Shown here one piece after another: positions 8,735 to 16,961 of a stretch of DNA of 53,069 bases. Made by a program: the position numbers and the translations under genes. The notes beneath the pieces are model-generated. The model did not search any database. It saw only the letters and a program-made list of their open reading frames with translations, and was not told the DNA's origin. Each line of letters starts with the position of its first letter. Within the stretch, counting starts at the first letter, position 1. Source of the stretch: an uncultured Nitrospira sp. (GTDB taxonomy: Bacteria; Nitrospirota; Nitrospiria; Nitrospirales; Nitrospiraceae); NCBI GenBank assembly GCA_902500825.1, contig CABVRX010000028.1, positions 1 to 53,069 of the forward strand. Direction: 5' to 3'.

Positions 8735-9271
8735 ATGATTCGCACCTTTCAGGGCGCCAAGCCGACGGTTCCCAAGTCGTGCTTTATCGAAGAAACTGCC
8801 GTTGTGATTGGCGATGTCGTAATGGGTGAATATTGCAGCGTGTGGTTCAACGCCGTGATCCGAGGCGATGTGAACTACATCCGGATTGGTGCACGGACAA
8901 ATGTCCAGGACCTCTGCATGTTGCATGTGACGCATGATACCCATCCATTGATCATCAGCAACGAAGTCACGATCGGTCACAATGTGGTGTTGCACGGCTG
9001 CACGATTCAGGATCGCGTGCTGGTAGGAATGGGCGCCATCATCATGGATGGGGCGGTGATCGGAGAGGATTCGGTGGTGGGAGCCGGAGCATTGATCGTC
9101 GAAGGTACGATCGTTCCCCCTAAGAGCCTGATCCTCGGGTCGCCGGCCAAGGTCAAGCGATCGGTCACGGACAAGGAGTTGGCCTGGATCAAGGAATCGG
9201 CAGAGAATTATGTAAAGTACGCGAGGCAGTACATGGGCGATTCAACCAAGAAAACAGGGTTTTCACTCTGA
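8735..9271 (+). CDS. Gamma-carbonic-anhydrase-like hexapeptide-repeat protein
   Basis: A 178-residue left-handed beta-helix protein of the YrdA/PaaY/gamma-CA group. Hexapeptide repeats run from about residue 10 to 140. Likely metal-ligand histidines are in MLHVTHDTHP and in IGHNVVLHGC, and the RGDVNYIRIG block typical of the family is present. A C-terminal helix (DKELAWIKESAENYVKYARQ) packs the trimer. Such proteins may be active carbonic anhydrases or binders of CoA-type ligands; the sequence alone cannot separate these. A longer frame starting upstream at a TTG would begin inside the -35 element, so I use the ATG at 8735. Confidence 0.88.
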   Translation: MIRTFQGAKPTVPKSCFIEETAVVIGDVVMGEYCSVWFNAVIRGDVNYIRIGARTNVQDLCMLHVTHDTHPLIISNEVTIGHNVVLHGCTIQDRVLVGMGAIIMDGAVIGEDSVVGAGALIVEGTIVPPKSLILGSPAKVKRSVTDKELAWIKESAENYVKYARQYMGDSTKKTGFSL

Positions 9272-9303
9272 GTGATTCCCGAAGCTCCGAGGCTTTCCCC
9301 CCC

Positions 9304-9999
9304 TCACTCTTTACCAATCTTGATGAAGCAGATCGGATCGCCGACGAGCGCGGTGGGAAACTGCTTCCGCTCCACGCGGTAAGGAATTCTGTGTCGATGG
9401 CACCAGTCTGCAATCCACACCACTTCCTCCGTTGATGTCGTCACCAGACCTGGCACATCCAATTTGGGCATGCAGCGATTCACGATCGTCTGTGCGATCC
9501 GACGTTCCTTCTGAAATCGTACGGGATCAAACGTGACCGGGTCAGCGCGCCCATAGGACAGAGGTGAGAGGTGCGGAAACCGTTCCGGATCGTTCAACAC
9601 GCTCACGATCCAGAGATGATCGAAGGAATCGGTTGCTGAAGCGGCGTCCTGGGCTCTAAATCTTACGGGCAAGGACCGGCAGACACGATTGAGTATTACT
9701 ACTTCCGACCGTCGGAGATTATAGGGTTCAACCTGGCGCTGAAGTTCGATCGATTCCGAAAGTAGCACAGGCAGCTCCGTTACCCCGGCGCCGACGTACA
9801 GACTCCGGCCACCATGCGACAACTTTTTTACGAGAACTTCGGCTACCCGCATTCCCAGTCGCCGGCAGGGCTCCCGCTTCTTTCGCCAAAACTCATCGCC
9901 ACCCTCGTAACAGTAGACGGACTCTAAGCGCTTATAATCGAGACGACCAAATACATCGGTGATAGCGCGCCCAACTGAACTAGAGAGTCGTTTTCCCAT
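9304..9999 (-). CDS. Conserved-looking protein of unknown function, possibly Rossmann-like
   Basis: A 231-residue protein without a recognised family. The block GGRSLYVGAGVTELPVLLSE followed by VVILNRVCRS and, later, FDHLWIVSVLND resembles the order of motifs in SAM-dependent methyltransferases: a glycine-rich loop, a second strand, then an acidic strand 4. The canonical motif I is not clean, so this is only a suggestion. The N-terminal part is rich in Arg and Lys, with WRKKREPCRRLG. It ends close to the convergent gene at 9271 and has its own upstream region of 150 bases (10000-10149), in which I see nothing distinct. Confidence 0.6.
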   Translation of the reverse strand: MGKRLSSSVGRAITDVFGRLDYKRLESVYCYEGGDEFWRKKREPCRRLGMRVAEVLVKKLSHGGRSLYVGAGVTELPVLLSESIELQRQVEPYNLRRSEVVILNRVCRSLPVRFRAQDAASATDSFDHLWIVSVLNDPERFPHLSPLSYGRADPVTFDPVRFQKERRIAQTIVNRCMPKLDVPGLVTTSTEEVVWIADWCHRHRIPYRVERKQFPTALVGDPICFIKIGKE

Positions 10000-10149
10000 G
10001 GCCGCTCAGTTATGTCACAAAAGCGTGCAAAAAATCGATGCAGGCCTTCATGTTTACGAATCATGAACAATGGTGTGATTTAGTGGTGATATCAGGAGCG
10101 GATAGGTAATGACGTGGATGGCAACTGATAAGTCTGAGAGAATTTCAGC

Positions 10150-10389
10150 TCAGGCCAGGGTGGTGACTTCTACCTGGAGTCGCTCCGATTTGGCGTCGGC
10201 CACAATCGTTTCCAAACGGGAAGCCACATCATCCTGGATCCAGTCTGCGCCGCACAGCGCGCACACGAGAGCGGGGACGTTTCTGACAACCACGACACCG
10301 AAGTCAAAGTCAGCTGTAAAGGTCGTGGTTCCGGCCTTTTTCGCGCCGCCGCAGAGAGTACATTGTGAGGGTGTTTGGCTCCTCGTCAT
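10150..10389 (-). CDS. YgiT-type (MqsA-like) zinc-finger protein
   Basis: A 79-residue protein with two CxxC pairs (CTLCGG near residue 10 and CALCGADW near 43) framing a strand with VVVRNVPALVC. This is the YgiT/MqsA N-terminal zinc-finger fold, without the helix-turn-helix of full MqsA. Stand-alone proteins of this type usually accompany DUF4258-type small proteins as candidate antitoxins. It is a paralogue of the protein at 10420 and lies 30 bases downstream of it, so the cluster carries two such genes for one partner. The role as an antitoxin is inferred from family context. Confidence 0.8.
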   Translation of the reverse strand: MTRSQTPSQCTLCGGAKKAGTTTFTADFDFGVVVVRNVPALVCALCGADWIQDDVASRLETIVADAKSERLQVEVTTLA

Positions 10390-10419
10390 CGTGTGTTTCG
10401 TGTCTTGAGGTCCGCAAAC

Positions 10420-10650
10420 TTAGCTGAAAGCAAACACATCCATCTGAACGGACTTGACCGGTTTCGCTTCGCCATGGACCATGCGGCGAACCTTTTCGGT
10501 TGTTTCGCGGCTAAAAACTGACTCGCCGCACTGAGTGCATACGGTTGCAGGAATGTTCTCGACTCGTACGGCTTTCCCGTCAATATCGAAAACCTCACTG
10601 ACGAACTCCTGTCGCCCTTCGGTCTTCCCGCACACGTGACATCGGAACAT
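10420..10650 (-). CDS. YgiT-type (MqsA-like) zinc-finger protein
   Basis: A 76-residue protein with the same layout as its downstream neighbour: CHVCGKTEGRQ at the N-terminus, then a strand region with VENIPATVCTQCGESVF. The zinc-finger cysteines are C4, C7 and the second CxxC pair near residue 38. A short helix (ETTEKVRRMVHGE) follows. It begins only two bases after the DUF4258 remnant, the usual toxin-then-antitoxin order of this family pair. Translational coupling with that remnant is likely. Confidence 0.82.
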   Translation of the reverse strand: MFRCHVCGKTEGRQEFVSEVFDIDGKAVRVENIPATVCTQCGESVFSRETTEKVRRMVHGEAKPVKSVQMDVFAFS

Positions 10651-10652
10651 GG

Positions 10653-10835
10653 CTACCTCCGTCGGAAATAATCACACCACTCCGCTTCGTTCGGTTCATA
10701 GATCGTAATGATCTTCAGCACGTCTGCGTCTACATACGACACCTGGACATGCAGAGGGCGTCGAGTCTCCGTGAACCCCAGAAGCAAGCAGCTTGGAGCA
10801 TACTTGTCGTCGGGGAGTCTAACCAAATCGGTCAA
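10653..10835 (-). pseudogene. DUF4258 family protein, N-terminally truncated remnant
   Basis: About 60 codons match the C-terminal half of DUF4258 proteins: LPDDKYAPSCLLLGF, then RPLHVQVSYVDADVLKIITIYEP and the closing EWCDYFRRR. Full-length members are roughly 90-100 residues and begin with a helical part carrying a conserved His and an ERG-like motif; that part is missing. The upstream codons in frame run straight into the stop codon of the M28 peptidase (10842-10844), so there is no room for it. The only start is a TTG at 10835. It is probably a broken toxin-like gene. It could still be expressed as a short product, but it lacks the family's N-terminal half. Confidence 0.65.
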
Positions 10836-10841
10836 TGAAAG

Positions 10842-11708
10842 CTATGCGTTCGGCTGAGCGGCCAATGCGATGATCGCTGCGGTGACCCCATCAGCTACGG
10901 AAACGATGAAGTCGAGATTCAACGTGTCGAGGGTGTCGGTCGGACGATGGTAGTGAGGATTGCGGAAGTTGGCCGTGTCGGTGAGCATGACGGCGGGAAA
11001 TCCTTGTTCCCAGAACGAGGTGTGGTCGCTGCGTCTGGTGTCCGGGAGCTTCTCTCCATTGCTTGGCACGACCAGTGGAACGATCGGAAGGTGCGACTGC
11101 AGGGCATTCGCGACGGAGCCGGTCAAAGCCTGTGACCGCTCGTTGCCGATGACGGCAAGAAAATTTCCGGTCGTCGGAACAGCGATGGGCACACCGGGAG
11201 GAATTTTCTGCGAGTTGTGTTGATGACTTGCATAGCCGACACATTCCAATACGATCGCTCCGTTGATCGCTTCACGATTCTTTCTTAACAACGTGGTATA
11301 GGCAGAGCTGCCGAGTAAGTTGTCTTCTTCTAAATTAAAGCCAATGAAACGGATCGGTCTAGTCAATTTCACGGCTCTGACCTGGCGGGCAACAGCGAGC
11401 ATCACCGCAAGGGCGCTGGCGTTGTCATCGGCGCCGGGAGATCCCTGTACGGTATCGAAGTGCGCAGCGAGGATCAGCGGTGGAGCGGATTGAAATGGCT
11501 GAACGGCAGGATGAGCCGTCCCGATCACATTGTGGTAGGTGCCACCCAAGGCTTGGAAGTGGTGCTTTGTGACGGTCAAGCCTGCTTCGAAGAATTGTCG
11601 GTGTAGATAGGCTTCTGCTTCCTGGAGGCGAAGCGGAGAGGAGAGGGGATGGCGCTCACCGATTAGATGACGCAGGTCGTCTTTGAGATGATTGAGATCA
11701 ACGGGCAC
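10842..11708 (-). CDS. M28-family zinc aminopeptidase-like protein
   Basis: A 288-residue metallopeptidase. Zinc-site motifs are visible: H83 (LAAHFDTV), D94 (GADDNASA), the catalytic Glu pair E127/E128 (GFNLEEDN), a later acidic ligand near VLECVGY, and the last His in RRSDHTSFWEQGFPAVM. This matches the co-catalytic two-zinc arrangement of M28. No signal peptide is evident, so it is probably cytoplasmic. I use the GTG at 11708, just after the argB stop at 11732; a longer frame would overlap argB by 120 bases and translate unstructured, basic sequence. The start lacks a good ribosome binding site. Confidence 0.85.
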   Translation of the reverse strand: MPVDLNHLKDDLRHLIGERHPLSSPLRLQEAEAYLHRQFFEAGLTVTKHHFQALGGTYHNVIGTAHPAVQPFQSAPPLILAAHFDTVQGSPGADDNASALAVMLAVARQVRAVKLTRPIRFIGFNLEEDNLLGSSAYTTLLRKNREAINGAIVLECVGYASHQHNSQKIPPGVPIAVPTTGNFLAVIGNERSQALTGSVANALQSHLPIVPLVVPSNGEKLPDTRRSDHTSFWEQGFPAVMLTDTANFRNPHYHRPTDTLDTLNLDFIVSVADGVTAAIIALAAQPNA

Positions 11709-11731
11709 GTGGCTGGTCCGTTGGAGAAAAG

Positions 11732-12628
11732 TTAGTTTACGATCTCGGTGCCAATGCCCTTGCGCGTGAAGATTTCCAGGAGAAGGGCGTGGGGAATGCG
11801 CCCGTCGATAATGTGGGCTTTCCCGACCCCTTCGGCCAACGCGTCCAGACACGCATGGACTTTCGGGATCATCCCTTCCGTGATGGTTCCCTTCTTCATC
11901 ATGCGCTGCACGTCTTTACGCGATACGGTTGACAGGTGGCGCCCATTAGCGTCTCGAATGCCTTTGATATCGGTCATCATGAGGAGCTTCTCCGCGCGCA
12001 CGGCTCCGGCCACGGCTCCGGCGACCAGGTCGGCATTGATGTTGTACGTGTTCCCTTCGCGATCCGTTCCGATCGGAGCGATCACCGGAATGTAATGGTC
12101 ATCCTGCAGATTGCGTAATAGGCCGGGATCGACCTTTTCGATGTCACCCACTAATCCGAAGTCACCGTCGCCATCTTCTCCATCCAACTCGCGATCAAGG
12201 CTTTCCGCCCAGGCCTTGGCCGTCAACGGCTTGCTGAGAATCAATCCTCCGTCTTTTCCGCTCAACCCGACGGCGCTGCCGCCATGTCGGTTGATCAGGT
12301 CCGTGATCTCCATGTTGATCTTTCCGGCCAAGACCATTTCCACGATTTCCATCGTGGCTTCGTCGGTGATGCGGACACCGTGCCGGAACTTGGCTTCGAT
12401 GCCGAGCCGGTCGAGCATCTTGTCGATTTGGGGTCCGCCGCCGTGAATGATGACCGGGTTGATGCCGACATACTTCAGCAAGACGACGTTCTGCGCGAAC
12501 CGTTCCTTGAGCGACGAGTCCGTCATCGCATGGCCGCCGTATTTCACGACCACGGTCTTCCCTCGAAACGTGCGCATGTACGGCAGGGCTTCGATGAGGA
12601 CGTTGGCTTTCTTGATCAGTTTGTTCAT
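11732..12628 (-). CDS. argB: Acetylglutamate kinase
   Basis: A 298-residue amino-acid kinase that phosphorylates N-acetylglutamate in arginine biosynthesis. Diagnostic blocks are VVKYGGHAM near residue 28, NPVIIHGGGPQID, the substrate-binding NADLVAGAVAGAV, and TDIKGI. The N-terminal extension and helix (LIKKANVLIEALPYMRTF) are typical of the arginine-inhibited hexameric class, so feedback inhibition by arginine is likely. An acidic insertion near residue 150 (DREL then DGEDGDGD) is slightly unusual. It starts 31 bases after the hslU stop and is probably in the same operon. Confidence 0.95.
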   Translation of the reverse strand: MNKLIKKANVLIEALPYMRTFRGKTVVVKYGGHAMTDSSLKERFAQNVVLLKYVGINPVIIHGGGPQIDKMLDRLGIEAKFRHGVRITDEATMEIVEMVLAGKINMEITDLINRHGGSAVGLSGKDGGLILSKPLTAKAWAESLDRELDGEDGDGDFGLVGDIEKVDPGLLRNLQDDHYIPVIAPIGTDREGNTYNINADLVAGAVAGAVRAEKLLMMTDIKGIRDANGRHLSTVSRKDVQRMMKKGTITEGMIPKVHACLDALAEGVGKAHIIDGRIPHALLLEIFTRKGIGTEIVN

Positions 12629-12659
12629 GCTGAAGTCTCGACGATCAACAACGGGATCC

Positions 12660-14057
<1,398 letters not shown>

Positions 14058-14066
14058 AATGATGAG

Positions 14067-14603
14067 TTATCCTCGAAGTTCTTCAACAATAATCTGTTGA
14101 TTGGTGTAGATGTCAATAGAACCGGCGATGTACATGGCTTCGGTGATGATCATCGGCGCCTCAAGTTGGGAATGGCGCAAGAGCCCACGGGCGGCTGCCA
14201 GGGCATAGGGTCCGCCAGACCCAATGGCCAAAATACCGTCTTCCGGCTCCACGACATCGCCGGTCCCTGAAATGACGAACGACTGCTCACGGCCGGCGAC
14301 GGCAAGCAATGCCTCCAACCGTCGAAGCACACGGTCGGTTCGCCAATCTTTCGCCAGCTCGACCGCCGCTCTGGTGAGGTTGCCTCGATACTCCTCCAAC
14401 TTGCTCTCGAACTTCTCAAACAGTGTGAAGGCATCCGCAGTGGCCCCGGCAAATCCAGCCAGGACTTGGTCATGATGGAGACGGCGAAGTTTCTTGGCAT
14501 TGTGCTTCATCACCGTGGTTCCAACGGTCACTTGGCCGTCGCAGCCCATGGCAACTCGTCCGTCGCGCCGGACGCACAGAATGGTGGTCGATCGAATCTT
14601 CAT
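14067..14603 (-). CDS. hslV: HslV, threonine-protease subunit of HslUV
   Basis: A 178-residue proteasome-like peptidase forming the HslV dodecamer. The N-terminus [13 protein letters not shown] puts five residues ahead of the conserved TTI, so the catalytic threonine is T6 and must be exposed by removing a short propeptide; enterobacterial HslV has only the Met there. Other conserved parts are [26 protein letters not shown] and [13 protein letters not shown]. The start overlaps the xerC stop by four bases (ATGA), implying coupled translation. It is followed by hslU. Confidence 0.96.
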   Translation of the reverse strand: MKIRSTTILCVRRDGRVAMGCDGQVTVGTTVMKHNAKKLRRLHHDQVLAGFAGATADAFTLFEKFESKLEEYRGNLTRAAVELAKDWRTDRVLRRLEALLAVAGREQSFVISGTGDVVEPEDGILAIGSGGPYALAAARGLLRHSQLEAPMIITEAMYIAGSIDIYTNQQIIVEELRG

Positions 14604-15538
14604 GATGACTTCCGGTCCTTTCCTGACAAGGGGCTTGTCGCCCGTGCTCGAGGGTGGGCGCTGTCGTACACGGCCAGGACTTGATCCATTGCCAGATGCG
14701 TATATTTTTGTGTCGTGCTCAACGAGGCATGGCCGAGCATTTCCTGTATCGACCGAAGGTCTGCCCCCTCGTCGAGGAGATGAGTCGCATACGAGTGCCG
14801 CAAGGCGTGAGGACTGACCGCTCCACCAACGAGACGACTGGAGTATCGGGAGACCATTCGCGCGACGCTTCTCGTGGTGATTCGGCCCCCACGATGATTC
14901 AAGAACATCGGGAACGATGGAGAACCGCTACGGGCCGGCGGTTTTAAAGACTTGCGATACTGCCGGATTGCCCGCAGCGCTAAATCCCCGATCGGCACTA
15001 TCCGTTCCTTGCGGCCCTTCCCCCTCAAACACACGATTCCGTCCGTCTCGTTCAAGTCATCGAGATTGATCCCCACGACCTCGCTCACCCGAGCACCGGT
15101 CGAGTACATCGTTTCCAGCAGGGCGCGATCGCGCAAGGAAAGGGGCGATTGTCCGGTCGGAAATTCCATCAGTGCCGCCGCATCGTCCTTCGTCAACACG
15201 CGAGGGAGAGGTTTTGGGAGTTTGGGACTCCTCAGGTTCTCCGTGGGGTTCTTAAGAAGTTGTCCCTCACGAACGAGAAACCGGAAAAAACTTCGGAGGC
15301 AAGCCAGCTTTCTGGCTAATGATGAAGCTTTCTCGCCTTGTTGATCCAAGCGATGCAGGTAGGCACGAATATCGTCGCCGGTGACCGTATCGATGCGAAT
15401 GGGCACCGTTTCCTGCTCGGTTTGCTGAAGGAACCTCATCAGCTGATGAAGATCGGAGCGATAATTGCGAATCGTCTCATGTGACGCGTTCCGTTCGACC
15501 TGGAGATGCATTACGAAAGCTTTGATCGCATCTTCCAT
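14600..15538 (-). CDS. xerC: Tyrosine recombinase XerC
   Basis: A 312-residue site-specific recombinase that resolves chromosome dimers. The N-terminal SAM-like domain spans about 1-90. The catalytic residues are all present: R150 (STGARVSEV), K174 (GKGRKER), H244 and R247 ([12 protein letters not shown]), H270 ([10 protein letters not shown]) and nucleophile Y279. It is embedded in a housekeeping operon between trmFO and hslV, as codV is in Bacillus, which supports a chromosomal XerC/CodV role rather than a phage or integron integrase. It overlaps trmFO by 28 bases and hslV by four. Confidence 0.94.
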   Translation of the reverse strand: MEDAIKAFVMHLQVERNASHETIRNYRSDLHQLMRFLQQTEQETVPIRIDTVTGDDIRAYLHRLDQQGEKASSLARKLACLRSFFRFLVREGQLLKNPTENLRSPKLPKPLPRVLTKDDAAALMEFPTGQSPLSLRDRALLETMYSTGARVSEVVGINLDDLNETDGIVCLRGKGRKERIVPIGDLALRAIRQYRKSLKPPARSGSPSFPMFLNHRGGRITTRSVARMVSRYSSRLVGGAVSPHALRHSYATHLLDEGADLRSIQEMLGHASLSTTQKYTHLAMDQVLAVYDSAHPRARATSPLSGKDRKSS

Positions 15539-16827
15539 GAATCAAAATCCTCAAGGGCTCGCCGGCTCAATTCACGACGCTTCTTCTCTTTGTCTTTGGG
15601 AGGGTTCGACAAAGGAGGGAACAGGCCAAAATTGGTATTCATCGGCTGGAAATGGCGAGGATCCGACGACGTGATATGAGAAACTAGGCAGCCGTGCGCG
15701 GTCGTGGGTGGAGGTGTGATGGACGGTTGCCCGGCCAAGGCTCGCGCTGCATTGATGCCGGCCAAGCCTCCCATGGCAGCCGACTCGGTATAGCCTTCGA
15801 CGCCGACGAGCTGCCCGGCGAAAAACAATGTGCCGCGGGCTTTGAATTGCAGCGTATTGAAGAGGAGCTGAGGAGAATTGATGAACGTGTTGCGATGGAG
15901 GCTCCCATATCGGAGAAACTCGGCGTGTTCGAGGCCAGGGATCATGCGAAACACCCGCTTCTGCTCAGGATAGGTTAGTTTGGTTTGAAATCCCACGAGG
16001 TTGTAACAGGTACGATGAATATTTTCCGTTCGTAACTGGACGACGGCAGCGGACTCAATGCCGGTCCGTGGATCTTTCAGACCAACCGGTTTGAGGGGGC
16101 CAAACTGCATGGTCTGGCGGCCACGTTCTGCCAGCACCTCGATCGGAACACAGGCCTCAAAATAGGGTGTCTTTTCAAATTCCTTCGGCTGGACTTTTTC
16201 CGCTGCCATCAGAGTATCGTAAAACGCATTGTACTGTGCTTCCGTCATAGGGCAATTCAAATAATCATCTCCGCCCTTATCGTAGCGAGAGGCGCGAAAG
16301 ACCACGTCCATGTTGATCGAGTCTGCATCCACGATCGGCGAGATGGCGTCGTAAAAATAGAGGTGTTGAGATTGAGTGACCGCACGGATGGCCTGTGACA
16401 ATTTGTCAGAGGTCAGTGGTCCAGTCGCAATAATGCAGAGGCAATCCGAGGGAATCTCCGTGATCTCCTCGTGAAGAATTCTGATGTGCGAATGCCCTGC
16501 TAAGGCTCGGGTGACGTGCGACGAAAACTGATCACGGTCCACAGCCAGCGCCGATCCGGCGGGAACTCTGGCTTGCTCGGCTGCGGCAATGACCAGCGAG
16601 TTCAAGCGCCGCATTTCTTCCTTCAAAATGCCGGGCGCATTCAGAGGGTCAAGGGAGCCAAGAGAATTCGAGCAGACGAGTTCGGCTAAGTGTCCAGTCT
16701 TGTGCGCCTTCGTCATCTCTTTTGGACGCATCTCGTAGAGCGTGACTTTGGCGCCGCGATTGGCCGCTTGCCAAGCGGCTTCTGACCCAGCCAAACCTCC
16801 TCCTATGACGACGACATCATCTCTCAT
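15511..16827 (-). CDS. trmFO: TrmFO, folate-dependent tRNA (uracil-54) C5-methyltransferase
   Basis: A 438-residue FAD enzyme that makes ribothymidine-54 in tRNA using methylene-THF. The FAD-binding GGGLAGSEAAW is close to the N-terminus. The two cysteines used in catalysis sit in ELVCSNSLGS and FEACVPIEVLAERG. The C-terminal FAD contact block is LFFAGQLVGVEGYTESAAMG. I place the start at 16827 (MRDDVVVIGGG) because an earlier in-frame ATG at 16860 falls inside the predicted -10 element; AAGGA lies about 12 nt upstream. It is the first gene of the trmFO-xerC-hslV-hslU-argB run. Confidence 0.95.
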   Translation of the reverse strand: MRDDVVVIGGGLAGSEAAWQAANRGAKVTLYEMRPKEMTKAHKTGHLAELVCSNSLGSLDPLNAPGILKEEMRRLNSLVIAAAEQARVPAGSALAVDRDQFSSHVTRALAGHSHIRILHEEITEIPSDCLCIIATGPLTSDKLSQAIRAVTQSQHLYFYDAISPIVDADSINMDVVFRASRYDKGGDDYLNCPMTEAQYNAFYDTLMAAEKVQPKEFEKTPYFEACVPIEVLAERGRQTMQFGPLKPVGLKDPRTGIESAAVVQLRTENIHRTCYNLVGFQTKLTYPEQKRVFRMIPGLEHAEFLRYGSLHRNTFINSPQLLFNTLQFKARGTLFFAGQLVGVEGYTESAAMGGLAGINAARALAGQPSITPPPTTAHGCLVSHITSSDPRHFQPMNTNFGLFPPLSNPPKDKEKKRRELSRRALEDFDSWKMRSKLS

Positions 16828-16858
16828 GAATCGACATTCCTTGCAGGAAAAGGGGATC

Positions 16859-16888
16859 ATTCTAGAAACCGCCTTTTGATGAAGTCAA
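16859..16888 (-). promoter_or_regulatory. Promoter of the trmFO-xerC-hslVU operon
   Basis: On the minus strand there is a -35 TTGACT (16888-16883), an 18-base spacer and a -10 TAGAAT (16864-16859). The start of transcription should be near 16852, giving a leader of about 25 nt before the trmFO ATG at 16827. Confidence 0.6.
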
Positions 16889-16961
16889 GATAAAGGACTG
16901 GAGAGTAATACGATTACTCATGCAGTAATTTCGAGCGGACGGAAATCAAGAAGAATCGCCA

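Noticed and set aside
14600-15538. XerC-like gene as integrase of a mobile element
   Set aside because: It is embedded in an overlapping housekeeping operon in a conserved order, and no attachment sites or phage genes flank it.
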